The position numbers were made by a program, and so were the translations under genes. 64,000 nt of DNA from Brevibacterium casei CIP 102111. GTDB taxonomy: Bacteria > Actinomycetota > Actinomycetes > Actinomycetales > Brevibacteriaceae. The stretch covers positions 558,001-622,000 of the forward strand of contig NZ_FXZC01000001.1 in assembly GCF_900169275.1 (NCBI RefSeq). The letters are read 5' to 3'. The notes under the pieces were generated by a model. The model was not told the origin of the DNA and did no database searches. It worked only from the letters and a program-made list of their open reading frames with translations. Positions 32,245 to 42,443 of this stretch are shown here, one piece after another (positions within the stretch are counted from its first letter, which is position 1; the number at the start of each line of letters is the position of its first letter).

Positions 32245-33188
32245 TCGTCACCCTCACGCCGAACCCCAGTGTCGACCGTGCCGTCACCGTCGACGCGCTG
32301 CGCCGCGGCCATGTCCTGCGGGCGCGCGCCTCTCGTGTCGACCCGGGCGGCAAAGGCGTCAACGTCGGTCGGGCGCTGTCCGCGATGGGTGCTGACCCTC
32401 TCGTCATCGTGCCCTCGGGCGGTCCCGAAGGCGCACTGTTCGAGACGCTGCTCGCCGAGGACGGCACCCCCACGAGGGTCGTCCCCATCGCTGAGAGCAT
32501 GCGGATGAACATCAGCGTCCTCGAACCCGGCGGGACGACGACGAAGCTCAACGAAGCCGGCCCCGCACTCACCGCCGCCGACGTCGACAGTCTGCTCGAG
32601 ACGACACTCGAGCACGCCGCTCCCGGTGTCTGGATCGCCGGCTGCGGCAGCCTCCCGCCCGGAGCACCCGCCGACCTCTACGCCTCACTCGTGCGTGAGG
32701 CCCAGGCCCGCGGCGCCAGGGTGGCCGTCGACACCTCCGGGGCGCCCTTCGCGGCCGCCGTCGCTGCCGCACCGACGCTCATCAAACCCAACCGCATCGA
32801 GCTCGCCGAACTCTGCGGCCGCAGTCTCGACACCCTCGGATCCGTCATCGACACAGCACGGGAGCTCGTGGCAGCGGGCGTCGAGAACGTCGCCGTCAGC
32901 CTCGGCCGCGACGGTGCGGTCCTCGTCACCGCCGAGGAGGCCCTCCACGCGACAGCGGTCATCACCGACCCTGTCTCCACCGTCGGAGCCGGTGACTGTA
33001 TGCTCGCCGGCCTGCTGCTCGGACTCGACCAGGGTGCCGGTGCCGCGAGCGCTCTCAGCCAGGGAGTGGTGTGGGGTGCGGCCGCCGTGCGGCTCGAAGG
33101 CACCGCCGTGCCCACCCCTGCCCACCTCGTCGACATCCCGCTGTCGATCACCCGCGAGCCCGAGCTCGCCCTGCCACTGGACGACTGA
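32241..33188 (+). CDS. fruK: 1-Phosphofructokinase
   Basis: This 315-residue PfkB/ribokinase-fold enzyme phosphorylates fructose 1-phosphate, the product of the fructose PTS, to fructose 1,6-bisphosphate. It opens with ITLTPNPSVDRAV (VTLTPNPSVD), has the substrate-site DPGGKGVNVGRAL, the KPNRIELAEL segment and the ATP/catalytic-base motif TVGAGDCMLAGLL. Length and start fit the family. It is coupled to fruR by ATGA and followed after 30 bases by fruA, whose ribosome site AAAGGA is clear. Confidence 0.95.
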   Translation: MIVTLTPNPSVDRAVTVDALRRGHVLRARASRVDPGGKGVNVGRALSAMGADPLVIVPSGGPEGALFETLLAEDGTPTRVVPIAESMRMNISVLEPGGTTTKLNEAGPALTAADVDSLLETTLEHAAPGVWIAGCGSLPPGAPADLYASLVREAQARGARVAVDTSGAPFAAAVAAAPTLIKPNRIELAELCGRSLDTLGSVIDTARELVAAGVENVAVSLGRDGAVLVTAEEALHATAVITDPVSTVGAGDCMLAGLLLGLDQGAGAASALSQGVVWGAAAVRLEGTAVPTPAHLVDIPLSITREPELALPLDD

Positions 33189-33218
33189 CTCGCGCACCGG
33201 GTCACGAAAGGAACCGCC

Positions 33219-35426
33219 ATGCCACTGATCAATGACGAACAGGTGCTGCTCGACCTCGGCGACGCCGACCGGCCCGCGGCGACGCGGAGGCTCGCCGAAT
33301 GCCTCGTGGCCACCGGCCGCTGCACCGACCTCGATCTCTTCGTCGCCGACGTCGAGGAGCGCGAGGCGAAGACCGCGACCGGCCTGCCCGGAGGCATCGC
33401 GATCCCGCACGCCCGCAGCGCCGCGATCACCGAGCCCTCGCTCGTCTTCGGTCGGACCACCGACGGCATCCCGTGGGGTGCCAAGGACGGTCCCGCCCGC
33501 CTCGTCTTCCTCATCGCGGCCCCCGCCGACGGCGGGGACGCCCACATGAAGGTCCTCCCGCAGCTCGCCCGCGCTCTGATGAAGGAGGACTTCCGACAGG
33601 CGCTGCTCAACGCCGCGACCCCGGCGGAGGTCGTCGCCATCGTCGAGGAGCAGGTCCACCTCGACGATGACGCGTCCGCGACGGCTGCCACGTCGCCGAC
33701 AGCCCCGGCGTCGGCCGCACCCACGACGGCTGCCGGACCTGCGACGGCTGCCGGACCTCCGACGACGGACGGTGCCGACACCCCCGCCGAGGCGACCGCC
33801 CCGGTTCCCACCTCATCGCCGTCCACGGAGCCGTCGCCCACGGATCCGCCGTCCGCGGAAGCGAGGTCCGCCGAGTCGGCCGACCGCGCCTTCCGGTTCG
33901 TCGGTGTGACCTCGTGCCCGACCGGCATCGCCCACACGTACATGGCCGCCGAATCCCTCGAGAACGCCGCCCGCGCCGCCGGTCACGAGATCATCGTCGA
34001 GACGCAGGGCTCAGCCGGATCGACCCCGCTCACCGCGGCGCAGATCGCCGCGGCGGACGCCGTCATCTTCGCCCACGACGTCGAGGTGAAGGAACGGGCC
34101 CGGTTCGCCGGGAAGCCGACCGTCGACGTCGGCGTGAAGAAGGCGATCTCGGAGGCACCCCAGCTCATCGAACGGGCGAGAGAACTCGCCGTGGCCGGAC
34201 CGCAGGAATCCGACCGTACCGCCGCGGCGGCCGCGGAGACTCACGCCGAGGACGAATCTGCCCAGAACCTCGGCTTCGGCACCCGGCTGCGCCAGTGGCT
34301 GATGACCGGTGTGTCCTACATGATCCCGTTCGTCGCCGCCGGCGGCATCCTCATCGCCGTGTCCTTCATGCTCGCGCAGATCGCCCTCGGTGAGAGCGGA
34401 GCGATCGAGATCGTCAAGTACGGCCTCGTCGGCGACGACCAGTACAACATCGCCCAGAACTTCGACCTCACCAGCCTCACCTCATGGGCGGCGCTCGCCT
34501 ACGTCATCGGTGCTGCGTCCTTCGGGTTCCTCGTGCCGATCCTCTCCGGATACATCGCCTTCGCGATCGCCGACCGGCCGGGCCTCGTCCCGGGCATCGT
34601 CGCCGGCTCCGTCGCCGTGACGATGAATGCCGGGTTCCTCGGCGGCATCGTCACCGGTCTGCTCGCCGGGTTCGTCGCCAAATGGATCTCGAGCTGGAAG
34701 GTTCACAAGGGGGTCCGCGGCGTCATGCCGGTCGTCGTCATCCCGCTCCTCTCGACGCTCGTCACCGCGGGCCTCTTCATCACCGTGCTCGGTCGCCCGA
34801 TCGTCGCGCTCATGGACAGCCTCAACGCGGGACTCGGCAGCCTCACCGGCGGCGGTGTGCTCATCCTCGGGCTCATCCTCGGCGCCATGATGGGCTTCGA
34901 CCTCGGCGGTCCCGTCAACAAGGTCGCCTACGGCTTCGCCACCGCCGGGCTCTCGGCGGCGGGCACCGCCATGGATGCCCCGCAGCTGAAGATCATGGCC
35001 GCGGTCATGGCGGCCGGCATGGTCGCACCGCTCGCGCTCGCCCTGGCGACGACGGTCGCTCCGAAGCTCTTCTCGGTGCCGGAGAGGGAGAACGGCAAAG
35101 CGGCCTGGCTGCTCGGAGCCTCGTTCATCTCCGAAGGCGCCATTCCGTTCGCCGCCGCCGACCCGATCCGGATCATCATCGCCTCGACCATCGGGTCGTC
35201 GGTGACCGGCGGACTCGTCATGCTCTTCGGCTCGACGCTGCTCGCCCCGCACGGCGGCATCTGGGTGCTTCCGCTCATCGGCCAGCCGCTGCTCTTCGTC
35301 CTCGCGCTCGCCGTCGGCGTCGCCATCACGGCCGCACTCGTCGTCCTCCTCAAAGGCCTGGCAGTGCGCAGGCGGACGGCGAAGACCGAGGACACCACCC
35401 CGGCACCGGCCCCGGTCGCCGCATAA
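33219..35426 (+). CDS. fruA: Fructose-specific PTS enzyme IIABC
   Basis: This 735-residue fused permease has an EIIA domain (1-150) with the phospho-His64 in GIAIPHARS. A linker of about 70 residues that is rich in Ala/Pro/Thr follows. The EIIB domain (about 225-330) has the phospho-Cys233 in VTSCPTGIAHTYMAAE. The EIIC domain (from about 350) has roughly 9-10 membrane helices, with YMIPFVAAGGILIA and GFDLGGPVNKVAYGF. It imports and phosphorylates fructose at C1 using phosphate from HPr, encoded 68 bases downstream. All active residues are intact. Confidence 0.96.
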   Translation: MPLINDEQVLLDLGDADRPAATRRLAECLVATGRCTDLDLFVADVEEREAKTATGLPGGIAIPHARSAAITEPSLVFGRTTDGIPWGAKDGPARLVFLIAAPADGGDAHMKVLPQLARALMKEDFRQALLNAATPAEVVAIVEEQVHLDDDASATAATSPTAPASAAPTTAAGPATAAGPPTTDGADTPAEATAPVPTSSPSTEPSPTDPPSAEARSAESADRAFRFVGVTSCPTGIAHTYMAAESLENAARAAGHEIIVETQGSAGSTPLTAAQIAAADAVIFAHDVEVKERARFAGKPTVDVGVKKAISEAPQLIERARELAVAGPQESDRTAAAAAETHAEDESAQNLGFGTRLRQWLMTGVSYMIPFVAAGGILIAVSFMLAQIALGESGAIEIVKYGLVGDDQYNIAQNFDLTSLTSWAALAYVIGAASFGFLVPILSGYIAFAIADRPGLVPGIVAGSVAVTMNAGFLGGIVTGLLAGFVAKWISSWKVHKGVRGVMPVVVIPLLSTLVTAGLFITVLGRPIVALMDSLNAGLGSLTGGGVLILGLILGAMMGFDLGGPVNKVAYGFATAGLSAAGTAMDAPQLKIMAAVMAAGMVAPLALALATTVAPKLFSVPERENGKAAWLLGASFISEGAIPFAAADPIRIIIASTIGSSVTGGLVMLFGSTLLAPHGGIWVLPLIGQPLLFVLALAVGVAITAALVVLLKGLAVRRRTAKTEDTTPAPAPVAA

Positions 35427-35494
35427 CAGGACATCGCATCACCCATCCACCGGTCCGCTGCGAAGCGCGCCGACCCCATCCACAAGGAGAGATC

Positions 35495-35764
35495 ATGGCA
35501 ACCCGTTCCGTCACCATCGCCTCAACAGTCGGCCTCCACGCCCGTCCGGCCTCGCTCTTCGTCGAAGCCGTCTCCGAATCCGGAGTCGACGTCGAGATCA
35601 GCCGTCCGGGCGACGAGCCCGTCGACGCCGGGAGCATCCTCGGTGTCATGGCGCTCGGTGCCAAGCACGGCGAAGAGGTCGTCCTCACCGCCGAGGGCGC
35701 CGACGCCGAGGTCGTGCTCGACCGTCTCGTCGAACTCCTGTCCACGGACATGGACGCGCAATGA
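35495..35764 (+). CDS. ptsH: Phosphocarrier protein HPr
   Basis: This 89-residue protein carries the phospho-acceptor His15 in TVGLHARPA and the conserved serine in DAGSILGVMALGAKHGEEV, equal to the regulatory Ser46 region. It takes phosphate from enzyme I and passes it to EIIA. The ATG follows AAGGAG at a good distance. Its stop overlaps the ptsI start (ATGA). Its presence inside the fructose operon fits actinobacteria in which general and fructose-specific PTS genes are linked. Confidence 0.96.
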   Translation: MATRSVTIASTVGLHARPASLFVEAVSESGVDVEISRPGDEPVDAGSILGVMALGAKHGEEVVLTAEGADAEVVLDRLVELLSTDMDAQ

Positions 35765-37482
35765 GCTCCGGCAGCCACCTCGGCGAGGCTCGTGCCGAAC
35801 ATCCGGATGCTGTGGTCCTCCACGGGCTCGGGGTGAGTCCCGGGTCGGCGTACGGGCCGATCGTCCAGGCGGCCGCTCCCGTCGAACCGCCCGCCGACGA
35901 ACCGGCGGCGGAGGATCCCGCGGCCGCCTCGGAGACGGCGATCGCGAGCTTCATGCACGTCGCCGACACGCTCGATGCGAAGGCGCTGAGCGCGGAGACC
36001 ACGGCCCGCGACATCCTCAAGGCGACGGCGATGATCGCCCGGGATCGGTCGCTCCACCGTGAGGTGACGAAGCGCCTCAACGCGGGAAGCGGGCCGACCC
36101 GGGCCATCGCCGAGGCGATCGAGGAGTTCGCCGCCCGGTTCGAGGCTCTCGGCGGGTACTTCGCCGAACGCGTCACCGATCTGCGCGACGTCGGTGCTCG
36201 GGCCATCGCCGAGGTGCTCGGTGAGCCGGCACCCGGACTGCCCACCCTCATCGAACCGAGCATCGTCGCCGCCGACGACCTCGCACCGGCCGAGACGGCG
36301 ACGCTCGATCGCTCGCTCGTGCTCGGGATCGTCACCCGGCACGGTGGGCTGACCAGTCACACCGCGATCCTTGCGGCGCAGATGGGCATCCCTGCCGTCG
36401 TGCAGGTCCATGATGCGACGACGATCCCCGCGGGCACCCCGGTCTCGATCGACGGTGGCAGCGGGGAGGTCGTCGTCCGACCGGACCCGGCGGCCGTCGA
36501 GGCTGCGCGGGAGCGTCGGGAACGACTCGCGGCAGCCCTCGCCGAGGTGACCGGACCGGGGGAGACCGCCGACGGTCACCGTGTCGCCCTGCTCGCCAAC
36601 ATCGGGGGTGTCGAGGACGCAGAGTTGGCCGGTGCCGAGGACGTTGAGGGCGTCGGTCTCTTCCGCACCGAGTTCGTCTTCCTCTCCGCCGTCGCGGCCC
36701 CGACGGTGGAGGAGCAGACGGAGATCTACCGGAAGGTCTTCGCTCCGTTCTCCGGTCGCCGCGTCGTCGTGCGCACTCTCGACGCGGGGGCGGACAAGCC
36801 GCTCGCCTTCGCGGATCTCGGGCCCGAGGAGAATCCGGCGCTCGGTCGCCGCGGGCTGCGGCTCTCGCAGGCCAGGCCGGATGTGCTCGATGCGCAGCTG
36901 CAGGCACTCGGCGCGGCTTCGGCGGAGACGGGAGCCGATGTGCGGGTGATGGCGCCGATGGTGTCCACGGCTGCCGAGGCGCGCTGGTTCGCCGAGCAGG
37001 TCCGAGCCGCGGGGCTCGCGACGGCCGGCGTGATGATCGAGGTCCCCGCCGCAGCGCTGCGGGCACGTCAGGTGCTTGAGGCCGTCGACTTCGGCAGCCT
37101 CGGCACCAACGACCTTGCCCAGTACACGATGGCGGCGGACCGGATGGAGGGTGAGCTCTCCGAGCTGCTCGACCCATGGCAGCCGGCGGTCCTCGACGTG
37201 ATCGCAGCGGCGGCTGCCGGTGCCAGCCAGGCCGGCCGGCCGCTGGGCGTCTGCGGCGAATCGGCCGGTGACCCGCTGCTCGCGCTCGTCCTCGTCGGGC
37301 TCGGGGTCACGAGCCTCTCGATGGCGCCGAGCAAGGTCGGTGCGGTGCGACTGGCTCTGCGCACCCATTCTCAGGCTGATTGCCGTGCTCTTGCCGACGC
37401 AGCTCTTGAGGCCGAGTCGCCCGAGGCCGCCCGCGAGGCTGTGCGAGCAGCGGTCGCGCCCGCGCTCGCCGATCTCCTCTGA
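35761..37482 (+). CDS. ptsI: Phosphoenolpyruvate-protein phosphotransferase (PTS enzyme I)
   Basis: This 573-residue enzyme takes phosphate from PEP to His200 in the swivelling domain motif GGLTSHTAI, and hands it to HPr. It has an HPr-binding helical domain within 1-150 and a C-terminal PEP-binding barrel with GVGLFRTEF, VVRTLDAGADKPL, MAPMVSTAAEARWF and FGSLGTNDLAQYTMAADR, with the active Cys in LGVCGESAGDPL. An Ala/Glu-rich stretch lies at about 38-60. It overlaps ptsH. It is the last gene of the operon; the next gene is convergent. Confidence 0.95.
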   Translation: MSSGSHLGEARAEHPDAVVLHGLGVSPGSAYGPIVQAAAPVEPPADEPAAEDPAAASETAIASFMHVADTLDAKALSAETTARDILKATAMIARDRSLHREVTKRLNAGSGPTRAIAEAIEEFAARFEALGGYFAERVTDLRDVGARAIAEVLGEPAPGLPTLIEPSIVAADDLAPAETATLDRSLVLGIVTRHGGLTSHTAILAAQMGIPAVVQVHDATTIPAGTPVSIDGGSGEVVVRPDPAAVEAARERRERLAAALAEVTGPGETADGHRVALLANIGGVEDAELAGAEDVEGVGLFRTEFVFLSAVAAPTVEEQTEIYRKVFAPFSGRRVVVRTLDAGADKPLAFADLGPEENPALGRRGLRLSQARPDVLDAQLQALGAASAETGADVRVMAPMVSTAAEARWFAEQVRAAGLATAGVMIEVPAAALRARQVLEAVDFGSLGTNDLAQYTMAADRMEGELSELLDPWQPAVLDVIAAAAAGASQAGRPLGVCGESAGDPLLALVLVGLGVTSLSMAPSKVGAVRLALRTHSQADCRALADAALEAESPEAAREAVRAAVAPALADLL

Positions 37483-37516
37483 CCGTCGGGGGCGATGGTC
37501 GACCAGGCGTCGCCCC

Positions 37517-38851
37517 CTACACGCCGACTCCGGCGCGCACCGGTCGGCGGTTCGCCTCGACATCGACCCCGCGCATGCCGAGGAGCACGACGGCGGCGAG
37601 GAGGATGATCGCCCCGACGAGGACGTAGATCGCCTGCGGACTCCACCCATTGTCGAGGAGCGCACCGGTCGCCGTGGGCGCGATGATTGCCCCGAACCGC
37701 CCGATGCCGATGCCCCAGCCCGATCCGGTCGAGCGCAGCGTCGAGGAGTACGACTGCGGAGTGAGCACATAGAGGCCCGCGATGCAGCCGTTGATGAACA
37801 TGCCGACGAGCACACCGACGACGAGCACGAGCGCGATCCACTGAGCGGTGAAGATGAAGATCGCCATGAGGATCGCGGCGACCACGGAGAACGCGGTGAG
37901 CACTTCCCGAGTCGACCAGCGGCCGGTGAAGAGCCCGAAGGTCACCGACCCGATCGCCCCACCGAGCGTGAGCGCGACGGTGACGATGAGCGACATCGTG
38001 TCGTCGAGGCCGGTTTCGTTCATCAGCCTCGGCGTCCACGAGTTCACGAAGTAGAAGCCGAACATGATGATGAAGAATGTCGCCCACACGACGACCGTCA
38101 CCCGTCGGTTGCGCCTGCTGAACAGCGCGGGGATCCCGGTGTCGGCCTTCGCGGACGCGGGCACCGGCGCAATGACGACTGGCCCCGGGTGGCCGAGACG
38201 CCGGGCGATGGCGTCGAGGCGACGCTGCGCATTCGCCGGCTGTCGATTGTAGAGATACGACGCCGATTCGGGGACGAGCGCGAGGACGAGGATGATGGCG
38301 ACGATCGTCAGCGCACCGCCGAAGACGAAGACCGAGCGCCAGCCGAAGCTGCTGATGAGCGAGACCATGATCATTCCGCCGAAGGCCGCACCCACCCCGT
38401 AGCCTGCGGTATAGATGCTGATGACGAGGCCACGCCGCTTGAGCGAGGCGTATTCGGCGCAGATGACGTTCGTCCCCACGAGGATCCCGCCGATGCCGAG
38501 CCCCGTGACGACTCTCCAGATGCCGAGCTCCGTCGCCGAGTTGGCAGTGGCTGAGAGGAAGAGCCCTGCGCAGTTGACGACGAGGGCGATGAGCGTCATG
38601 TTCCGTCGCCCGATGCGGTCGGCCACCGGACCGAGAATGAGCGCGCCGATGGCCATACCGAGCAGAGCCGCACTCATGACCAGCCCCAGCGCCGTGCCGG
38701 AGAGCCCGAATTCCTCACTCACCTGGTTCGAGGAGAAGGCGATCGCGAGGACGTCATAGCCGTCGAGGGCGTTGAGGAACGTGCAGATGGCGACGATCAG
38801 CCACTGGTAGGGCGACATGCGGGACGTGTCGATGCGTTCACGTAGATCCAC
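37517..38851 (-). CDS. MFS transporter, aromatic acid:H+ symporter (AAHS)-like
   Basis: GTG 38851, with GGAG 7 bases upstream, gives 444 residues. A longer reading to 38917 adds a segment with no membrane or coding character. It has 12 membrane segments in two halves. The DGYD motif (FLNALDGYDVLAIAF) in the first segment and GPVADRIGRRNM after the second are marks of AAHS proteins such as PcaK, VanK and BenK, which import aromatic acids. It is divergent from the metF-purU-ligM operon across a region with two inverted repeats, so it probably feeds that pathway. Substrate, perhaps vanillate or a related acid, is an inference. Confidence 0.85.
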   Translation of the reverse strand: MDLRERIDTSRMSPYQWLIVAICTFLNALDGYDVLAIAFSSNQVSEEFGLSGTALGLVMSAALLGMAIGALILGPVADRIGRRNMTLIALVVNCAGLFLSATANSATELGIWRVVTGLGIGGILVGTNVICAEYASLKRRGLVISIYTAGYGVGAAFGGMIMVSLISSFGWRSVFVFGGALTIVAIILVLALVPESASYLYNRQPANAQRRLDAIARRLGHPGPVVIAPVPASAKADTGIPALFSRRNRRVTVVVWATFFIIMFGFYFVNSWTPRLMNETGLDDTMSLIVTVALTLGGAIGSVTFGLFTGRWSTREVLTAFSVVAAILMAIFIFTAQWIALVLVVGVLVGMFINGCIAGLYVLTPQSYSSTLRSTGSGWGIGIGRFGAIIAPTATGALLDNGWSPQAIYVLVGAIILLAAVVLLGMRGVDVEANRRPVRAGVGV

Positions 38852-38901
38852 GGTGGTCTCCGAATTCTGCGAGCAAGTGCTCTCGCGTCGTTGCGAAATA
38901 G

Positions 38902-38913
38902 CTATACAGATAG
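38902..38913. promoter_or_regulatory. Inverted repeat 1 in the MFS/metF intergenic region
   Basis: CTATACAGATAG (arms CTAT/ATAG) is followed by GCAAA. It lies about 50 bases upstream of the MFS start codon, in the promoter of that gene. Confidence 0.5.
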
Positions 38914-38992
38914 GCAAATTGCAGTGGGGTGAACATTACCAAGCGCGTCATTCTTGGGCAATAGATCTGCAAAGATCGCACATTCTCAAATA

Positions 38993-39006
38993 CCTATGGA
39001 CATAGG
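38993..39006. promoter_or_regulatory. Inverted repeat 2 in the MFS/metF intergenic region
   Basis: CCTATGGACATAGG (arms CCTATG/CATAGG) is followed by CAAAA. It shares CTAT-N4-ATAGGCAAA with repeat 1, 91 bases away. A dimeric regulator of this divergent region is likely; the PadR gene at the end of the operon is the nearest candidate. Confidence 0.55.
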
Positions 39007-39066
39007 CAAAAATCTCTGCTTTCGTTGGAGGTGAGCCCACAGCAGTGTTCATGGAAGGAACCGCAG

Positions 39067-39918
39067 ATGGTCGAGTCAACGGCAGTCCGCCTCCTCGAGG
39101 ACTTCTCTCTCGAGATGACGGGCAAGGACGTCGGGAATCTTCAGGAGGCAGCCTCGGCGATCGCTCCGGGCACGCGGATCAACGTCACCTACCTCGGCAA
39201 CGAGGACCTGCCGATGCGGGTGGCCGCGGCGAAGGCCGTCGGCGAGCTCGGCTTCACCCCGGTTCCCCACATCTCCGCCCGCCGCGTCACCTCGGAACAG
39301 GCGCTGCGCGACTTCCTCGCCGCCCTCGCCGAGGTGAATGCCACCGAACGCGTCTTCGTCGTCGGCGGCGATCCCGCGACACCCGAAGGGCCCTACCCGG
39401 ACTCGCTCTCGATCATCCGCACCGGCATCCTCCAGGAGTACGGGGTCCGCGAGGTCAGCGTCGCCGGCTACCCCGAAGGCCACCCCGACATCGACACCGC
39501 GACCCTGTGGGAGCATCTGCGAGCGAAGACCGCCTCGCTGGCCGAGCAGGGCCTCAGCCAGGTCGTCATCAGCCAGTTCGCCTTCGATGCCGAACGCGTC
39601 AGCGAATGGGTCGCCGAGGTCCGCGATGCCGGTGTCACCGGCGACATCCGTGTGGGCACCCCGGGACCGGCCGGCGTCAAACGGCTCATCGGCTACGCGA
39701 AGCGCTTCGGCGTCGGCACGAGCGCCGGCATCATCAAGAAGTACGGCTTCTCCTTGGCCAACCTCGTCGGCACCGCCGGACCCGACCGCTTCATCACCGA
39801 ACTCGCCGCGGACACGCAGGTCGCAGGAGACGGAAGGGGCGTGAAGACCCACTTCTACACCTTCGGCGGGCTGAGCGCGACCGCCGAGTGGATCCGCGAC
39901 TTCTCCCGGGGAGCGTGA
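39067..39918 (+). CDS. Methylenetetrahydrofolate reductase-like protein (MetF family)
   Basis: This 283-residue TIM-barrel flavoprotein-like enzyme starts at ATG 39067, with GGAAGGAAC before it. Segments typical of MetF include INVTYLGNEDLPMRVAAAKA, PHISARRVTSEQALRDFL, ERVFVVGGDPATPEGPY and ISQFAFDAERVSEWV. Bacterial MetF enzymes usually have the substrate sequence PHL-C/S--R; here it is PHISARRV. In this operon it probably oxidises 5-methyl-THF from the demethylase to 5,10-methylene-THF, rather than making methyl groups for methionine. It precedes purU by 2 bases. Confidence 0.82.
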   Translation: MVESTAVRLLEDFSLEMTGKDVGNLQEAASAIAPGTRINVTYLGNEDLPMRVAAAKAVGELGFTPVPHISARRVTSEQALRDFLAALAEVNATERVFVVGGDPATPEGPYPDSLSIIRTGILQEYGVREVSVAGYPEGHPDIDTATLWEHLRAKTASLAEQGLSQVVISQFAFDAERVSEWVAEVRDAGVTGDIRVGTPGPAGVKRLIGYAKRFGVGTSAGIIKKYGFSLANLVGTAGPDRFITELAADTQVAGDGRGVKTHFYTFGGLSATAEWIRDFSRGA

Positions 39919-39920
39919 GG

Positions 39921-40796
39921 ATGAACGCTCTGGCCGAGAGCCGCCGCGACTTCGCGACGCTCATCGTCACCTGCCCCGATCAGCCGGGACTCGTCTCGCT
40001 CATCACCGCGCTCATCGCCCGCAACGGCGGCAACATCGTCTCCCTCGATCAGTACACGACCGACCCTGAGGGCGGCGACTTCTTCCAGCGCGTCGTCTTC
40101 CACCGGGAGGGACTCTCCGCCGCTCGCCCGGCGATCGAGGAGGACCTCGCTGCAACCCTCGGCCCGCACGGTATCAGCTGGCGCCTCGTCGAGGGCTCCG
40201 AGCTCAAACGCATGGCGATCCTCGCCTCGAAGTCCGACCACTGCCTTCTCGACCTCCTGTGGCGGCACCAGCGCGGGGAGCTGCCGGTGACGATCCCACT
40301 CGTCATCTCCAACCACACCGACCTCGCCGAGGATGTCCGCCGGTTCGGGATCCCCTACTTCCACGTTCCCTCACAGGGACCGGACAAGTCCGCCGCCGAG
40401 GCGCGGATCCGCGAGCTCCTCGACGGCAACGTCGACCTCGTCGTCCTCGCCCGGTACATGCAGATTCTCTCCGAGGACTTCATCGAGGACGTCGGGGTGC
40501 CGATCATCAACATCCACCATTCGTTCCTGCCGGCGTTCATCGGCGCCGGTCCCTACCGCAAGGCCAAGGAGAGGGGAGTCAAACTCATCGGCGCGACCGC
40601 TCACTACGTGACGAAGGACCTCGACGAAGGACCGATCATCGAACAGGACGTCACCCGCGTCACCCACACGATGACCGCCGCCGACATGCAGGCCAAAGGC
40701 GCCTACGTCGAACGCGAGGTCCTCTCCCGGGCCGTGCGCCTCCACACCGAGGACCGCGTCATCCGCCACGGCAATCAGACGATCGTCTTCACCTGA
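39921..40796 (+). CDS. purU: Formyltetrahydrofolate deformylase
   Basis: This 291-residue protein has an N-terminal ACT-like domain (LIVTCPDQPGLVSLITALIA) and a formyltransferase-type catalytic domain. The catalytic Asn and His lie in VISNHTD and INIHHSFLPAFIGAGPY, and the Asp in KDLDEGPIIEQD, all intact. It hydrolyses 10-formyl-THF to THF and formate. In this setting it would free THF for the demethylase by letting one-carbon units leave as formate. The ATG follows GTGAGG. No folD or fhs is in the window. Confidence 0.93.
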   Translation: MNALAESRRDFATLIVTCPDQPGLVSLITALIARNGGNIVSLDQYTTDPEGGDFFQRVVFHREGLSAARPAIEEDLAATLGPHGISWRLVEGSELKRMAILASKSDHCLLDLLWRHQRGELPVTIPLVISNHTDLAEDVRRFGIPYFHVPSQGPDKSAAEARIRELLDGNVDLVVLARYMQILSEDFIEDVGVPIINIHHSFLPAFIGAGPYRKAKERGVKLIGATAHYVTKDLDEGPIIEQDVTRVTHTMTAADMQAKGAYVEREVLSRAVRLHTEDRVIRHGNQTIVFT

Positions 40797-40831
40797 TCAT
40801 CCCTCGCAGAACCCGACCATCCCCAGTCTGA

Positions 40832-42304
<1,473 letters not shown>

Positions 42305-42350
42305 GACCCCGGCGCACCGGCACCGTCGTAGCCGGTCGCAGCTATAGTCT

Positions 42351-42383
42351 GGAAGGGCTCGGGCACACCGCCCGGGCCCTTCC
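42351..42383 (+). terminator. Terminator-like hairpin between the demethylase and PadR genes
   Basis: GGAAGGGCTCGGGC and GCCCGGGCCCTTCC form a stem with one mismatch (14 bases per arm) around ACACC. It begins 47 bases after the demethylase stop. It may attenuate transcription into the PadR gene or end the operon. Confidence 0.65.
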
Positions 42384-42443
42384 GTCATGCTCGCCCGGTC
42401 ATCGGCAGTCAGCGGAAGCCGAACCACAGAACAGGAACCACCC

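Noticed and set aside
39067-40796. Ordinary methionine or purine folate genes
   Set aside because: MetF and PurU alone could be housekeeping, but they directly precede an aromatic demethylase gene and face an AAHS-type transporter, with 2 and 104 bases between genes.
42305-42443. Riboswitch ahead of the PadR gene
   Set aside because: Only a simple hairpin is visible. None of the known riboswitch cores could be recognised there or in any other gap.
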